Shown one piece after another: positions 56,717 to 64,000 of a DNA stretch of 64,000 bases; positions within the stretch are counted from its first letter, which is position 1; each line of letters begins with the position of its first letter. The notes under the pieces were generated by a model. It had not been told where the DNA came from. It did no database searches and saw only the letters and a list, made by a program, of their open reading frames with translations. Source of the stretch: an uncultured Lentisphaeria bacterium. GTDB taxonomy: Bacteria > Verrucomicrobiota > Lentisphaeria > Oligosphaerales > Oligosphaeraceae. The position numbers were made by a program, and so were the translations under genes. The stretch is from assembly GCA_934661755.1 (NCBI GenBank), contig CAKUJM010000009.1, forward strand, positions 4,706 to 68,705, given 5' to 3'.

Positions 56717-57516
56717 TGCGCGTCCTGCCACTGCCCATAATATGCTGCACCCTGGCGGTGTTCGCCGCCGGGACGGCGACGGATCTGCGGACGCGGCTGG
56801 AAAACCCCGCTGAACGGCCGCGGCTGGCCGCTCAGCTTGCCAACGACAACGAATGGCGGGGCATCGACGCCGGATCCGTGCGCAATGTGCGCGACCTGGG
56901 CGCAATCCCCGGCGCGGAAAAGCTCCGGCGCGGGATGCTCTTCCGGGGCGCGGCGCTGTCCCCGAACCGGCTGGGGCGCCTTGCCAGCCGTGGAGTGCCC
57001 AGCACCCTGGATGACGCGGCCGTGGAATGCCTCTTCAGTGCCCTCGGCATAAGAACCGTGATCGATCTTCGCACCACCATGGAGACCGGCGCAAAACGCC
57101 CCGAAAAACTGCCGGCGGATGTCCGGTACCACAATATCCCGATCCTGCCATACGCCATGGCCGACTTCCCCGCCAGCCGCGATGCGTTCCACAGGATCAT
57201 GCAGATCCTCGCGGATGACGCCAGCTACCCGGTGTACTTCTTCTGCCAGCACGGCACCGACCGCACCGGAACCCTGGCTTTCCTGCTGGAGGGGCTGCTG
57301 GGCATAAACCCGCAGTCGCGATTCCGCGACTGGTTGCAGTCCATCACCGCATATCCTGAATGCTTCGACCGGCAATACAGCCATGGCTATGGCGCACTGC
57401 AACTATTGATCCCCGACGAGTGCGCGGATGGCTTCGATGCCTTCGCCGCAAAATGCCAGGTGGCGCCGGAGACCCTGGAGAATTTCCGCCGGATCATGGG
57501 CGGAATGCCGCGCTAG
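56713..57516 (+). CDS. Secreted tyrosine phosphatase (DUF/Tyr_phosphatase3-like)
   Basis: 267 residues from ATG 56713, overlapping the upstream stop. An N-terminal hydrophobic stretch (VLPLPIICCTLAVFAAG) is a signal peptide. The catalytic motif is CQHGTDRTG, the CX5R loop of protein/lipid tyrosine phosphatases. NVRDLGAIPGAEKLRRGMLFRGAAL is the typical second motif of the bacterial family. It would act in the periplasm. Substrate is unknown. Confidence 0.82.
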   Translation: MMRVLPLPIICCTLAVFAAGTATDLRTRLENPAERPRLAAQLANDNEWRGIDAGSVRNVRDLGAIPGAEKLRRGMLFRGAALSPNRLGRLASRGVPSTLDDAAVECLFSALGIRTVIDLRTTMETGAKRPEKLPADVRYHNIPILPYAMADFPASRDAFHRIMQILADDASYPVYFFCQHGTDRTGTLAFLLEGLLGINPQSRFRDWLQSITAYPECFDRQYSHGYGALQLLIPDECADGFDAFAAKCQVAPETLENFRRIMGGMPR

Positions 57517-57860
57517 TACGGCATTCCACGCTGCCGAACGGATTCCGCGGCACGAAAACAAACGCGACAACTCGTTGCAAAAAAAAAAGATATACTATAT
57601 TCTGCATTCGTCCTGTTTTTTTTTCACCGCCGGATGCCGGTGGCGACGACGCCCACTCATGCGTGCTTTTCTTCCGGGAAAGCCGTGTAAGATCTGACCC
57701 GCAACCGTGAAGTTCTGCAACAGAACCGAAGTTGCTGTCCTGTCCCTGAATTCGTGAGGTTGGTGCTTTTGCGTCAGAATGACGTAATCATGGCGCAAAT
57801 GCACCAGCCTCACAGATCCAGGATTCAAATATCCACCCCAAAACAGGAGACCCATAGACC
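57517..57860 (+). other. Intergenic leader with four predicted RNA hairpins upstream of the GTPase cluster
   Basis: After an AT-rich promoter-like tract (TTGCAA 57575-57580, TATATT 57596-57601), hairpins follow in order: GTGGCG/CGCCCAC with one bulge (57640-57656); GCTTTTC/GGAAAGC (57665-57683); a composite GCAAC..GTTCTG-CAA-CAGAAC..GTTGC (57701-57735); and the 60-bp palindrome 57754-57813. The Shine-Dalgarno AGGAG (57846-57850) sits 10 bp before the first GTPase start. Together this looks like a structured leader or a small RNA. Confidence 0.55.
57754..57813. repeat. 60-bp near-perfect palindrome
   Basis: GTGAGGTTGGTGC.. and ..GCACCAGCCTCAC are the ends of a 30-bp inverted repeat with no spacer. 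About six positions do not match, two of them G-U in RNA. The centre is ACGT. In RNA this gives a very long hairpin; in DNA it could form a cruciform or bind a large dimeric protein. Confidence 0.8.
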
Positions 57861-59600
57861 ATGCAGGATTTGTCAAGCGCAATTCATGACGGCGCAGGCG
57901 CCGCGGAAAAAGCCGGCTTCAACATCCCGGAGAGGCTGTCGGAGGAGATTGCCCAGCTGGACAATCCGAAATACCGCGTGGCGGTGGTCGGTAAATACCA
58001 GGTCGGCAAATCTGCACTGATCAACCACCTCTTCTTTGGCAGCCGGCCGATCCTGCTGGAAGGCGCGGGGCTGTGCACCACCGCCATCCCGACCGAAGTG
58101 GAATACGGCAGCGCCAGCCGCATGGAAGTCTGGCACTGGAGCAACGGCGCCAACAGCAGCCAGACCCTGGCTGAGACCGTTGATAACCCGACCATCGAAG
58201 ATCTGAAGCGGGTCACCGTCGGTGAAGACCGCAAGGCGCTCGTACAACAGGTCTCGCGGGTGAAGCTGACCGCCGCCAACGAGTCGCTGCGGGGATACAC
58301 CGTGCTCGACACCCCGGGAATTGATGACCCGGATGTCGACCTGCTGATCAACACCACCTACCGGCTGATTCCGGAATGCGATCTGGCGCTGGTGGTGGTC
58401 GAGCCACGCCAGCTGGACTCCGCCAATATGGATCTGCTGCGCAAGAAGCTCTTCGACGACGGCATTGCACGAATCATGGTGATGGTGTCGTACAAGCCCG
58501 GAGACGGCATGGATACCGAAAGGCGCAAGGAGATTGCCGCCACCATCCACAGCCAGCTTGCCAGCATTGGCAAAGGCGACATCCCGGTGGAAATGTATTG
58601 CTTCGACCCGTCTGTCGATGACATCATGTGCGATGTCAGTGAAATCGAGTTGCGGGTCAACAGCTTCCTGGCGGAGAATGCCCGCGTCGGCCGGTTGCAG
58701 CATGTCGCCATGCATCTGCGCAAATACCTGGAGCATTGCCTGCTGGAAATTGCCGCCCGGAAGAAGGCCGCCACCCTGGATGACGCCGAAAGCGACCGGC
58801 TGCTCGCCGATTTGAAGGCCCGCAAGGAGGAAATTCTTAACAAGTGCGATGCGCTCAAATCGAAGGTGTCGTCAGAAATTGAAACGCTGAAGAGGAATGC
58901 CGGGAACAAAATCCGCGCCAGAATCAGCCGGATCTTCACCGACTACGCGTGCAATCTCGAAAGATGCAAGAGCCTCAAGGAACTCCAAATGGAGCTGGAG
59001 ATGGCGGATCGCGTGCTCAAGCCGCGCATTTGCGATCTGGTTGACAACAGCCGCCGCGACATTGAGGGTGACGCCAACCGTGCCCTCAACCGCTGCCTCC
59101 CGGAAATGGAGTCCGCCAGCATGGAGTGGTCCAGCTGGCTGGAGCAGAAGCTCGAAGTGGACGGCGGCATGTTCTCCAATGCGCCGTCATGGCTGTTGGA
59201 ATGCGGCAACATCGTAATCAGCAACATCCTGCTGCCAGGCGGATGGATAATAGCGCTGCTGGGGCGCGGCCTGCAAACCGCGCTACCTCTCCTTCAGGAG
59301 ATCACCCTGCAGAATGGCGCCAGGCTCCTGGTGTTGAGGAACGCCAAGAAGTCGCTGGAGGAATGCGAAAAGAAGTGCATTGACGAAATCACCGTGCAGA
59401 TCGACGACAATTTCGACAAAATCCAGAAGCAGGTCGAGAACCTGGCCTATGACCGCTTCATGGATCAGCTCCGCACTGTCGAGCAGGCCTTCGCCGAACG
59501 CCGCCGGCAGAATGCCACGCCGGCGGAATCCCCGGAAATATCCCAGACGAAGGCTCAGATCGAACGCGCCATCGCCGCAATTGACGCCGCCCGCAAATAA
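57861..59600 (+). CDS. Dynamin-like large GTPase 1 (579 aa)
   Basis: G domain features: P-loop GKYQVGKS (44-51), switch Thr region LCTTAIPTEV (71-80) and G3 DTPG (150-153); the G4 position reads VSYKPGD (209-215), degenerate from NKxD. Residues 295-440 form helical bundle sequence, and residues 444-478 (WLLECGNIVISNILLPGG and IIALLGRGLQTALPLL) are a hydrophobic paddle or membrane-insertion region, followed by a helical tail (about 485-575). This is the layout of bacterial dynamin-like proteins, which tubulate or fuse membranes. First of three tandem GTPases, 24 bp before the second. Confidence 0.85.
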   Translation: MQDLSSAIHDGAGAAEKAGFNIPERLSEEIAQLDNPKYRVAVVGKYQVGKSALINHLFFGSRPILLEGAGLCTTAIPTEVEYGSASRMEVWHWSNGANSSQTLAETVDNPTIEDLKRVTVGEDRKALVQQVSRVKLTAANESLRGYTVLDTPGIDDPDVDLLINTTYRLIPECDLALVVVEPRQLDSANMDLLRKKLFDDGIARIMVMVSYKPGDGMDTERRKEIAATIHSQLASIGKGDIPVEMYCFDPSVDDIMCDVSEIELRVNSFLAENARVGRLQHVAMHLRKYLEHCLLEIAARKKAATLDDAESDRLLADLKARKEEILNKCDALKSKVSSEIETLKRNAGNKIRARISRIFTDYACNLERCKSLKELQMELEMADRVLKPRICDLVDNSRRDIEGDANRALNRCLPEMESASMEWSSWLEQKLEVDGGMFSNAPSWLLECGNIVISNILLPGGWIIALLGRGLQTALPLLQEITLQNGARLLVLRNAKKSLEECEKKCIDEITVQIDDNFDKIQKQVENLAYDRFMDQLRTVEQAFAERRRQNATPAESPEISQTKAQIERAIAAIDAARK

Positions 59601-59624
59601 CCGCCATCCCGGACTGCACGCACC

Positions 59625-61901
59625 ATGAACAGCACGATTCAATCCACCATCGATGCAATCCTGGAAAAGCGCCGGCTGCTCCTTCCGGAAATTGGCCGTC
59701 AGGCCGACCAGTGGCAGCAGCTGGCTTCCCGCTGCGAGAACGCCTGCCGCGCCATGCAGGAAGCCGAACGCCTCAATCCCGAGTCTCTCCAGGGGCTTTC
59801 CGACCAGCTCAGCCGGCTCGCCGGTGACGCGCAACGGGAGGCGGGCAAATACCAGCAGATCGCGGCGCGATTTGGCCGCAATGACCTCTGCATCGGCATC
59901 GGCGGAGCCGCACGGATGGGCAAGAGCACCTTCCTGCAGGCCGTCACCGGACTGGGAGAGGAACAGCTGCCGACCTCCGACAGCTACTACACCACCGCCA
60001 CCCGCAGCTTGGTCGTCAATTCGAACCGCAATGTCGCGGAAGCCGACATGCATACGCCGTACAGCTTCATCGACAGCGTCCTCAAGCCGATGCTCGACGC
60101 ACTGCATCTGCCGACGCCATCCTCGCTGGATGAATTTGCCGGCATGGTGCTGGCGCTGCCGGGAAAAGCGGAATCCACCCAGCGCAACCGCGACATCCTG
60201 AAGCGATTGCAGGATACCCAGCGCGCATTGCCCCTGATCCGCCCCGAGCTCACCGGCACCACCAAGCGCGAGATCCCGCTGGCGGGACTCTACGACTACG
60301 TGGCCTACCCCAGGGGCGGTGACTCCAAAGCCGGCAAATTCATGGCCGTCGCCAACTTGACAATCTACGCGTCCTTCCCCGACAGCGCCGTGAGGCAATT
60401 GCGGGTGGTGGACTTGCCGGGACTGGGCGAAGCCGGCCGCAACCTGGCCGATGTCCAGACCCGTGGCATGGCGGATCTGTGCGACATGACCCTGCTGATG
60501 AAACGTCCGGACGCCTCCAATGTCGACTGGAAAGATGACGACAGCGCCGCCCTCGATGCGATGAAGGCCGCGGCTCCGCTGGTGCAGGATCAGACCAGAT
60601 ACACCGCCATCCTCGCCAATGTCGATGGCGATTCCCCGGAGCGCGCGGAGGCATGCCTGAGGCAGATCGAGAAATATGCATCGGACTCGGATCGGCATTT
60701 CACGATCATCCGCTGCCAGGCCAACGACCGGCCAAAGGTGCTGGCATCAACCATGCCGCAAATCCTGCAATTCCTGGCGACCAACCTGCCAGTTGTGGAC
60801 GAGGCCATCATCGTGCGTGCCAACCGCCAGTCCGAAGAGCTCCACGCCCGCAGCAAGTCGGTCTTCGAAATGGCCCGCCAGCGCCTCGCGCCGCTGGCAA
60901 TGACCGCCAACGACAACTCCATCACCTTCCGCGACCGGCTGCACAAGGAGCTGGTCGACAACCTGAGCCGCTATGCCGACGAGTTGCGAGTAGAGGCCTC
61001 CAGTCCCGATGATGCGTGGAACAACGAGGTGGCCACCATCACCGAACGCGTGAAGCAGTGGGTCGATGGCGGTTGCGGCTACAGTAGCAAGGACCAGCTG
61101 GTGGCCGCCATCGGCGACGAAATTCTCGCCGGCCGCGGACAGCCCCGGGACGTGATCAACCAGCTGCGCATCGCCTTCCGCGAACAATGGGAGGTCATGG
61201 ACGACCATCTGCGCACCCGCATCGCCCAGATCATCCGCAATTTCATCAAGTGCATCGCGGACTGCACCTGCTCATTCGTCCCGCCGGTTGCGGACGAATC
61301 GGTGGACGGCCTCCGCGAAGAGCTGCGCAAGATCGCCGACAAGCTGGAGGCCACCCCCGGCCAGCAACCCGGCGACGAGGTCATGCTCCAGGCGCTCACC
61401 CGACCACTGCGGCGGCTCAGCCAGTTCGACCTGCGCTTCCGCTTCCACCTCGAGCCCACCCTGGTGGCGGCCACCGATGTGCTGGTCTCCAACCAGCTCC
61501 CGCAGGTGGATGCGAAACAGGATGCAGAAAAATTCACCTCGGTGCTCATGGATATGCTTAAAAACAAGGCCAATGAGTACTCGCGCGCAATGTGCACCTC
61601 TCGCGGCATCAGCGAGGCCGCCAAGGAGAAGAAAAAACGTCTGATCGAAAGCAGTGTGTCCAATCCCGCGGTACAGCGAAACCTGCTCGAAATGCTGGAG
61701 AAGAACACCAACGACCATACCTTCTCGCCCAACCGCATCTTCGCCGCAGTGGTCGAAAGCACCACCGACGCCTTCGTCCGCTCCAAGGACAGCAAACACG
61801 CCATCGAAATCTGGGCACGCGGCTACGGTTCCGAATTGCGCCAGGAACCCGCCCCCGCCCAAAAAGCCGCTCTCAATGCCTACATGAAACTGAACGGATA
61901 A
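59625..61901 (+). CDS. Dynamin-like large GTPase 2 (758 aa)
   Basis: Residues 1-85 are a helical neck. P-loop GAARMGKS (94-101), G2-region TTATRS (123-128), G3 DLPGLGE (263-269) and G4-like NVDGD (332-336) define the GTPase domain, which has a large insertion between G2 and G3. The remainder (about 380-750) is helical, without an obvious hydrophobic paddle. Sequence similarity to GTPase 1 is confined to the G domain. The lack of a membrane segment suggests that it works with its neighbours, as LeoA/LeoBC-type partners do. It is preceded by a weak ribosome site. Confidence 0.82.
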   Translation: MNSTIQSTIDAILEKRRLLLPEIGRQADQWQQLASRCENACRAMQEAERLNPESLQGLSDQLSRLAGDAQREAGKYQQIAARFGRNDLCIGIGGAARMGKSTFLQAVTGLGEEQLPTSDSYYTTATRSLVVNSNRNVAEADMHTPYSFIDSVLKPMLDALHLPTPSSLDEFAGMVLALPGKAESTQRNRDILKRLQDTQRALPLIRPELTGTTKREIPLAGLYDYVAYPRGGDSKAGKFMAVANLTIYASFPDSAVRQLRVVDLPGLGEAGRNLADVQTRGMADLCDMTLLMKRPDASNVDWKDDDSAALDAMKAAAPLVQDQTRYTAILANVDGDSPERAEACLRQIEKYASDSDRHFTIIRCQANDRPKVLASTMPQILQFLATNLPVVDEAIIVRANRQSEELHARSKSVFEMARQRLAPLAMTANDNSITFRDRLHKELVDNLSRYADELRVEASSPDDAWNNEVATITERVKQWVDGGCGYSSKDQLVAAIGDEILAGRGQPRDVINQLRIAFREQWEVMDDHLRTRIAQIIRNFIKCIADCTCSFVPPVADESVDGLREELRKIADKLEATPGQQPGDEVMLQALTRPLRRLSQFDLRFRFHLEPTLVAATDVLVSNQLPQVDAKQDAEKFTSVLMDMLKNKANEYSRAMCTSRGISEAAKEKKKRLIESSVSNPAVQRNLLEMLEKNTNDHTFSPNRIFAAVVESTTDAFVRSKDSKHAIEIWARGYGSELRQEPAPAQKAALNAYMKLNG

Positions 61902-61960
61902 AACGCAATCCCAACAAGGGGAAGGCGGCGGAGGGTGCAACCGTGCGAGTGGACTTGGCC

Positions 61961-62032
61961 GTCTTCTCCGTCTTCTCCGTCTTCTCCGTCTTCTCCGTCT
62001 TCTCCGTCTTCTCCGTCTTCTCCGTCTTCTCC
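61961..62032. repeat. Eight tandem copies of a 9-bp unit GTCTTCTCC
   Basis: Eight perfect copies plus a partial GTCTT lie between the second and third GTPase genes. In the frame of the third gene they encode (Ser-Ser-Pro)x8. The reverse strand reads GGAGAAGAC, purine-rich like the 10-bp units at 21097-21146. Nine-base units keep the frame if the copy number changes. Confidence 0.92.
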
Positions 62033-62054
62033 GTCTTACGTCATTTTACTCACT

Positions 62055-63926
62055 ATGAACTTTCAGAAGATTTCCATCGGCGACAAAGCTGCCTGGTACA
62101 ACGTCCGCCGCAACGAACTGCTCGGTTTGCTGGAGCGGGTGCAAAAGCTCGATTTGACCGACTACTGCCGGAATCAGCTGGCGCCCATCCGCAAGAAATG
62201 CCTCGAGAACCAGTTTGAGATCGTCCTCAGCGGGGAATTCCAAGGCGGGAAATCCACCACCTTCAACACCCTCTGCGATGGCCGTGACCTCTCGCCGCGT
62301 GGCCTCAACGGCGGCGGCATCAAGACCTCCGCCGCCATCATCTCCGCCCAGAACATCTCTGATGACGAAAAGCGCGACGGCATGACCGAATGGGCCGAGA
62401 TCACCTACAAGACCAAAGCCGAACTGGCGCAGGAGATGTTCGATCTGCTGGGGTCGGATCTGTCCGGCAACGATGATGTCAGGAAATATCTGTCCTCCTC
62501 CGGCAAGAATGCCGATGAGGCCTTCGAAAATGCCGCCAACTTCGGCCTGGCCATCGATTTGGAGGCGCAACCCTGCAAAAAAGCCATCAACGAACTGCTT
62601 GGGGATTTATGGAAGTTGATAAAGGAAGATCCGGAGGGACTGGACGACGTCAAGAGCGACCAGCTGCGCATTGCCACCCTGATCATGAGGTATCTCGGCA
62701 CCGAAGACTACCGCAAGCTGATATCAAAGACGATCTACGGCGTCGAGGACTACCAGAGGCTGGTGAAGTTCCCGAGTTCATGGATTCAGCGGTGGGTTGA
62801 AGGCGGAATGAAGGCCAGCTTCTCCTTCGATGAGGCGGCATTTGTATTTGTCGGACGAGTGCTTATGCGCATTCATTCCAGCGCGCTTCAGCACATCGGT
62901 TGCCGGATTACCGACTGTCCCGGCCTTTTCGCCAACGACTATGACACCCGGGTCGCCAAAACGGCAATCCTGAATGCGGACAGCACCTGGTACTTGATCG
63001 GAGGCGACAAGCAGATTGGCCGGCAGGATCTCAAGAGCCTGGACGAAATCAAGAGCCTGGTCAATGACCCGGCGCGAATCATTCTCTCCGCCAACATCAG
63101 GGAGGATCAGGAACAGAAAATACAGGAGATCCTGCCTGAAACCAAATCCATATTGAAAACCCATGGCCTGAATGGCGACCTTCATCCCTATAATGCCCGA
63201 ATGGCATTCCTGGCCGAACAGGGGCGGCGGCTGCTTGATCACCAGGACCTCACCAGCTACGAGCTGGCCTGCATGAAGAGCGACGCCGGGAAAGACGGCA
63301 GACCGGAAGACCTCTGGGTTAAAATGATCCGCAAAGTCGGCAATCGGATTGACGTGGTGGGCATCGCGGATATCGACGAGCTAACTCCGGAATCGTTGCA
63401 ACGCGTACGGAAGAAAAGCTGCATCGATGCCATCCTTGCGTCAATCCACCAGATCATCATCAACAGCAAGGCCAGGAGCATTCTGCTCACCAATGGCAGC
63501 ACCGAGTTGGTGCGCGCCTTGCTGGCATACGAGGGAAAACTCCAAAGCGTGGAAGATGCCGCCAAAAAAACCGAAGAGGGATTTAGGGCAGATTGCGACG
63601 CAAAACGCCAGAAACTGGAAAACTTCGTCAATGGCGTAGCAAAAATCCAGAAAAAACAACGGGATAGCGGCTTGTATGATTTCTGGGCAAATGACATGGG
63701 AAAAGAGTTGTTGCTGCGCGCCTTTGACAAAAACATGTCAGGAGGAAATACGACGGCGAGTGTCACGGCAAGAGAATTTGCAATGGCGTATGCCACGGCA
63801 ATATGGCAAATGCAAAAAATTAAGCTAAAAAATGAAAAAAAAGAGGACGCTGTGGATCGAATAGTTGCGCCATACATCGACAGGATTATTAGAAACGCTA
63901 TTGATCACTCTCTTGGCATTATGTAG
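62055..63926 (+). CDS. Dynamin-like large GTPase 3 (623 aa; longer form from GTG 61935 possible)
   Basis: From ATG 62055, P-loop GEFQGGKST is at 60-68, switch Thr91 in GGIKTSAAI, and G3 DCPG at 287-290 (ITDCPGLFAND). The G4 position (about 343-349) reads ILSANIR, without a clear NKxD. Residues 530-575 are coiled coil, and no hydrophobic paddle is seen. The frame stays open upstream to GTG 61935, preceded by GGCGGAGGG; that form adds 40 residues including (SSP)x8. The ATG has no Shine-Dalgarno, so the GTG start is realistic. The last ~150 bp is AT-richer than the rest. Confidence 0.8.
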   Translation: MNFQKISIGDKAAWYNVRRNELLGLLERVQKLDLTDYCRNQLAPIRKKCLENQFEIVLSGEFQGGKSTTFNTLCDGRDLSPRGLNGGGIKTSAAIISAQNISDDEKRDGMTEWAEITYKTKAELAQEMFDLLGSDLSGNDDVRKYLSSSGKNADEAFENAANFGLAIDLEAQPCKKAINELLGDLWKLIKEDPEGLDDVKSDQLRIATLIMRYLGTEDYRKLISKTIYGVEDYQRLVKFPSSWIQRWVEGGMKASFSFDEAAFVFVGRVLMRIHSSALQHIGCRITDCPGLFANDYDTRVAKTAILNADSTWYLIGGDKQIGRQDLKSLDEIKSLVNDPARIILSANIREDQEQKIQEILPETKSILKTHGLNGDLHPYNARMAFLAEQGRRLLDHQDLTSYELACMKSDAGKDGRPEDLWVKMIRKVGNRIDVVGIADIDELTPESLQRVRKKSCIDAILASIHQIIINSKARSILLTNGSTELVRALLAYEGKLQSVEDAAKKTEEGFRADCDAKRQKLENFVNGVAKIQKKQRDSGLYDFWANDMGKELLLRAFDKNMSGGNTTASVTAREFAMAYATAIWQMQKIKLKNEKKEDAVDRIVAPYIDRIIRNAIDHSLGIM

Positions 63927-64000
63927 TGTCTGCTGATTAAGGTGTCCTATCTCAGCCAGGTGCAGACTTTGCCTGGCGAGTTGACGGCTTCTCCGGCCAT
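63927..64000. other. Right edge: possible end of a neighbouring element
   Basis: After the third GTPase stop come TGTCTGCTGATTAAGGTGTCC and, on the minus strand, the end of an open frame (17 codons visible, ...SPGKVCTWLR then TAG at 63949-63947). It could be the 3' end of a gene, possibly of a mobile element with its terminal sequence. Too little is visible to name it. Confidence 0.3.

Noticed and set aside
57636..57750. Cobalamin riboswitch upstream of the first GTPase
   Set aside because: GGGAA and CCCGCAAC look like cobalamin-riboswitch core, but the GGGAA lies inside a local hairpin (57665-57683), the expected P4 pairing is missing and no B12-related gene follows.
61961..62032. CRISPR array
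   Set aside because: The 9-bp units are contiguous, identical and lack spacers; they form a coding-type minisatellite. No cas gene or spaced repeats occur anywhere in the window.

Overview
The window is a GC-rich (by eye about 60-65 %), gene-dense bacterial chromosome segment with long runs of co-directional, often overlapping genes. The cell is Gram-negative: there is an Mla/MCE lipid-transport operon, an ExbB-ExbD-TonB-like operon, a SurA-like chaperone and a periplasmic L,D-transpeptidase. It is probably anaerobic or microaerobic: there is a glycyl radical enzyme with its activase, an NfnAB electron-bifurcating pair, and a flavodiiron-rubredoxin fusion. Sugar- and glycan-active proteins, an ADP-ribosylglycohydrolase and AraC/LacI-type regulators resemble anaerobic PVC bacteria such as Lentisphaerota/Verrucomicrobiota. 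That assignment is a low-confidence inference, because no rRNA or marker phylogeny is available.

Layout, left to right. (1) 1-5.8 kb, minus strand: a truncated GH20-like glycosidase behind an operator-like promoter, Uup-type ABC-F, a THUMP/RlmL-like RNA methyltransferase, and a coiled-coil protein with a small partner. (2) 5.9-6.3 kb: two 156-bp direct repeats. (3) 6.4-15 kb: ispE; a large glycosidase-like protein; a decayed paralogue of it (internal amber stop) abutting the tail of a LacI-family gene; an AraC regulator divergent from a glycyl radical enzyme and its activase. (4) 15-31.9 kb, mostly housekeeping on the minus strand: accA, L,D-transpeptidase, nfnB-nfnA, an acyl-ACP thioesterase and 5-formyl-THF cyclo-ligase (convergent pair), a repeat-containing hypothetical, cysteine desulfurase, PRPP synthetase, pyrB, argF, alkaline phosphatase, a Na+-dependent symporter, and the flavodiiron fusion. 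(5) 32.4-47.1 kb, plus strand: icd, a hypothetical, the Mla-type permease/ATPase/MCE/lipoprotein set, a TPR protein, a SurA-like protein, and a tightly overlapping glycan cluster (phosphodiesterase-like, flippase, STAS, two glycosyltransferases). (6) tRNA-Glu with a strong terminator. (7) 47.3-52.6 kb, minus strand: an ABC-2 permease, a large TPR-like membrane-anchored protein, and ExbB-ExbD-TonB-like genes. (8) 52.7-57.5 kb, plus strand: thrC, a zinc-ribbon membrane protein, ADP-ribosylglycohydrolase, a queuosine-precursor-transporter-like protein, and a secreted tyrosine phosphatase.

The most unusual part is 57.6-63.9 kb. Three mutually divergent dynamin-like large GTPases lie in tandem. 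They follow an intergenic leader with four predicted hairpins, one of which is a 60-bp near-perfect palindrome. The third gene is preceded by eight in-frame 9-bp repeats, and the cluster ends in an AT-richer tail beside what may be another element. Multi-dynamin cassettes in bacteria include antiviral and membrane-remodelling systems (for example LeoABC/Eleos), so this is the best candidate for an undescribed system here. Its function is an inference.
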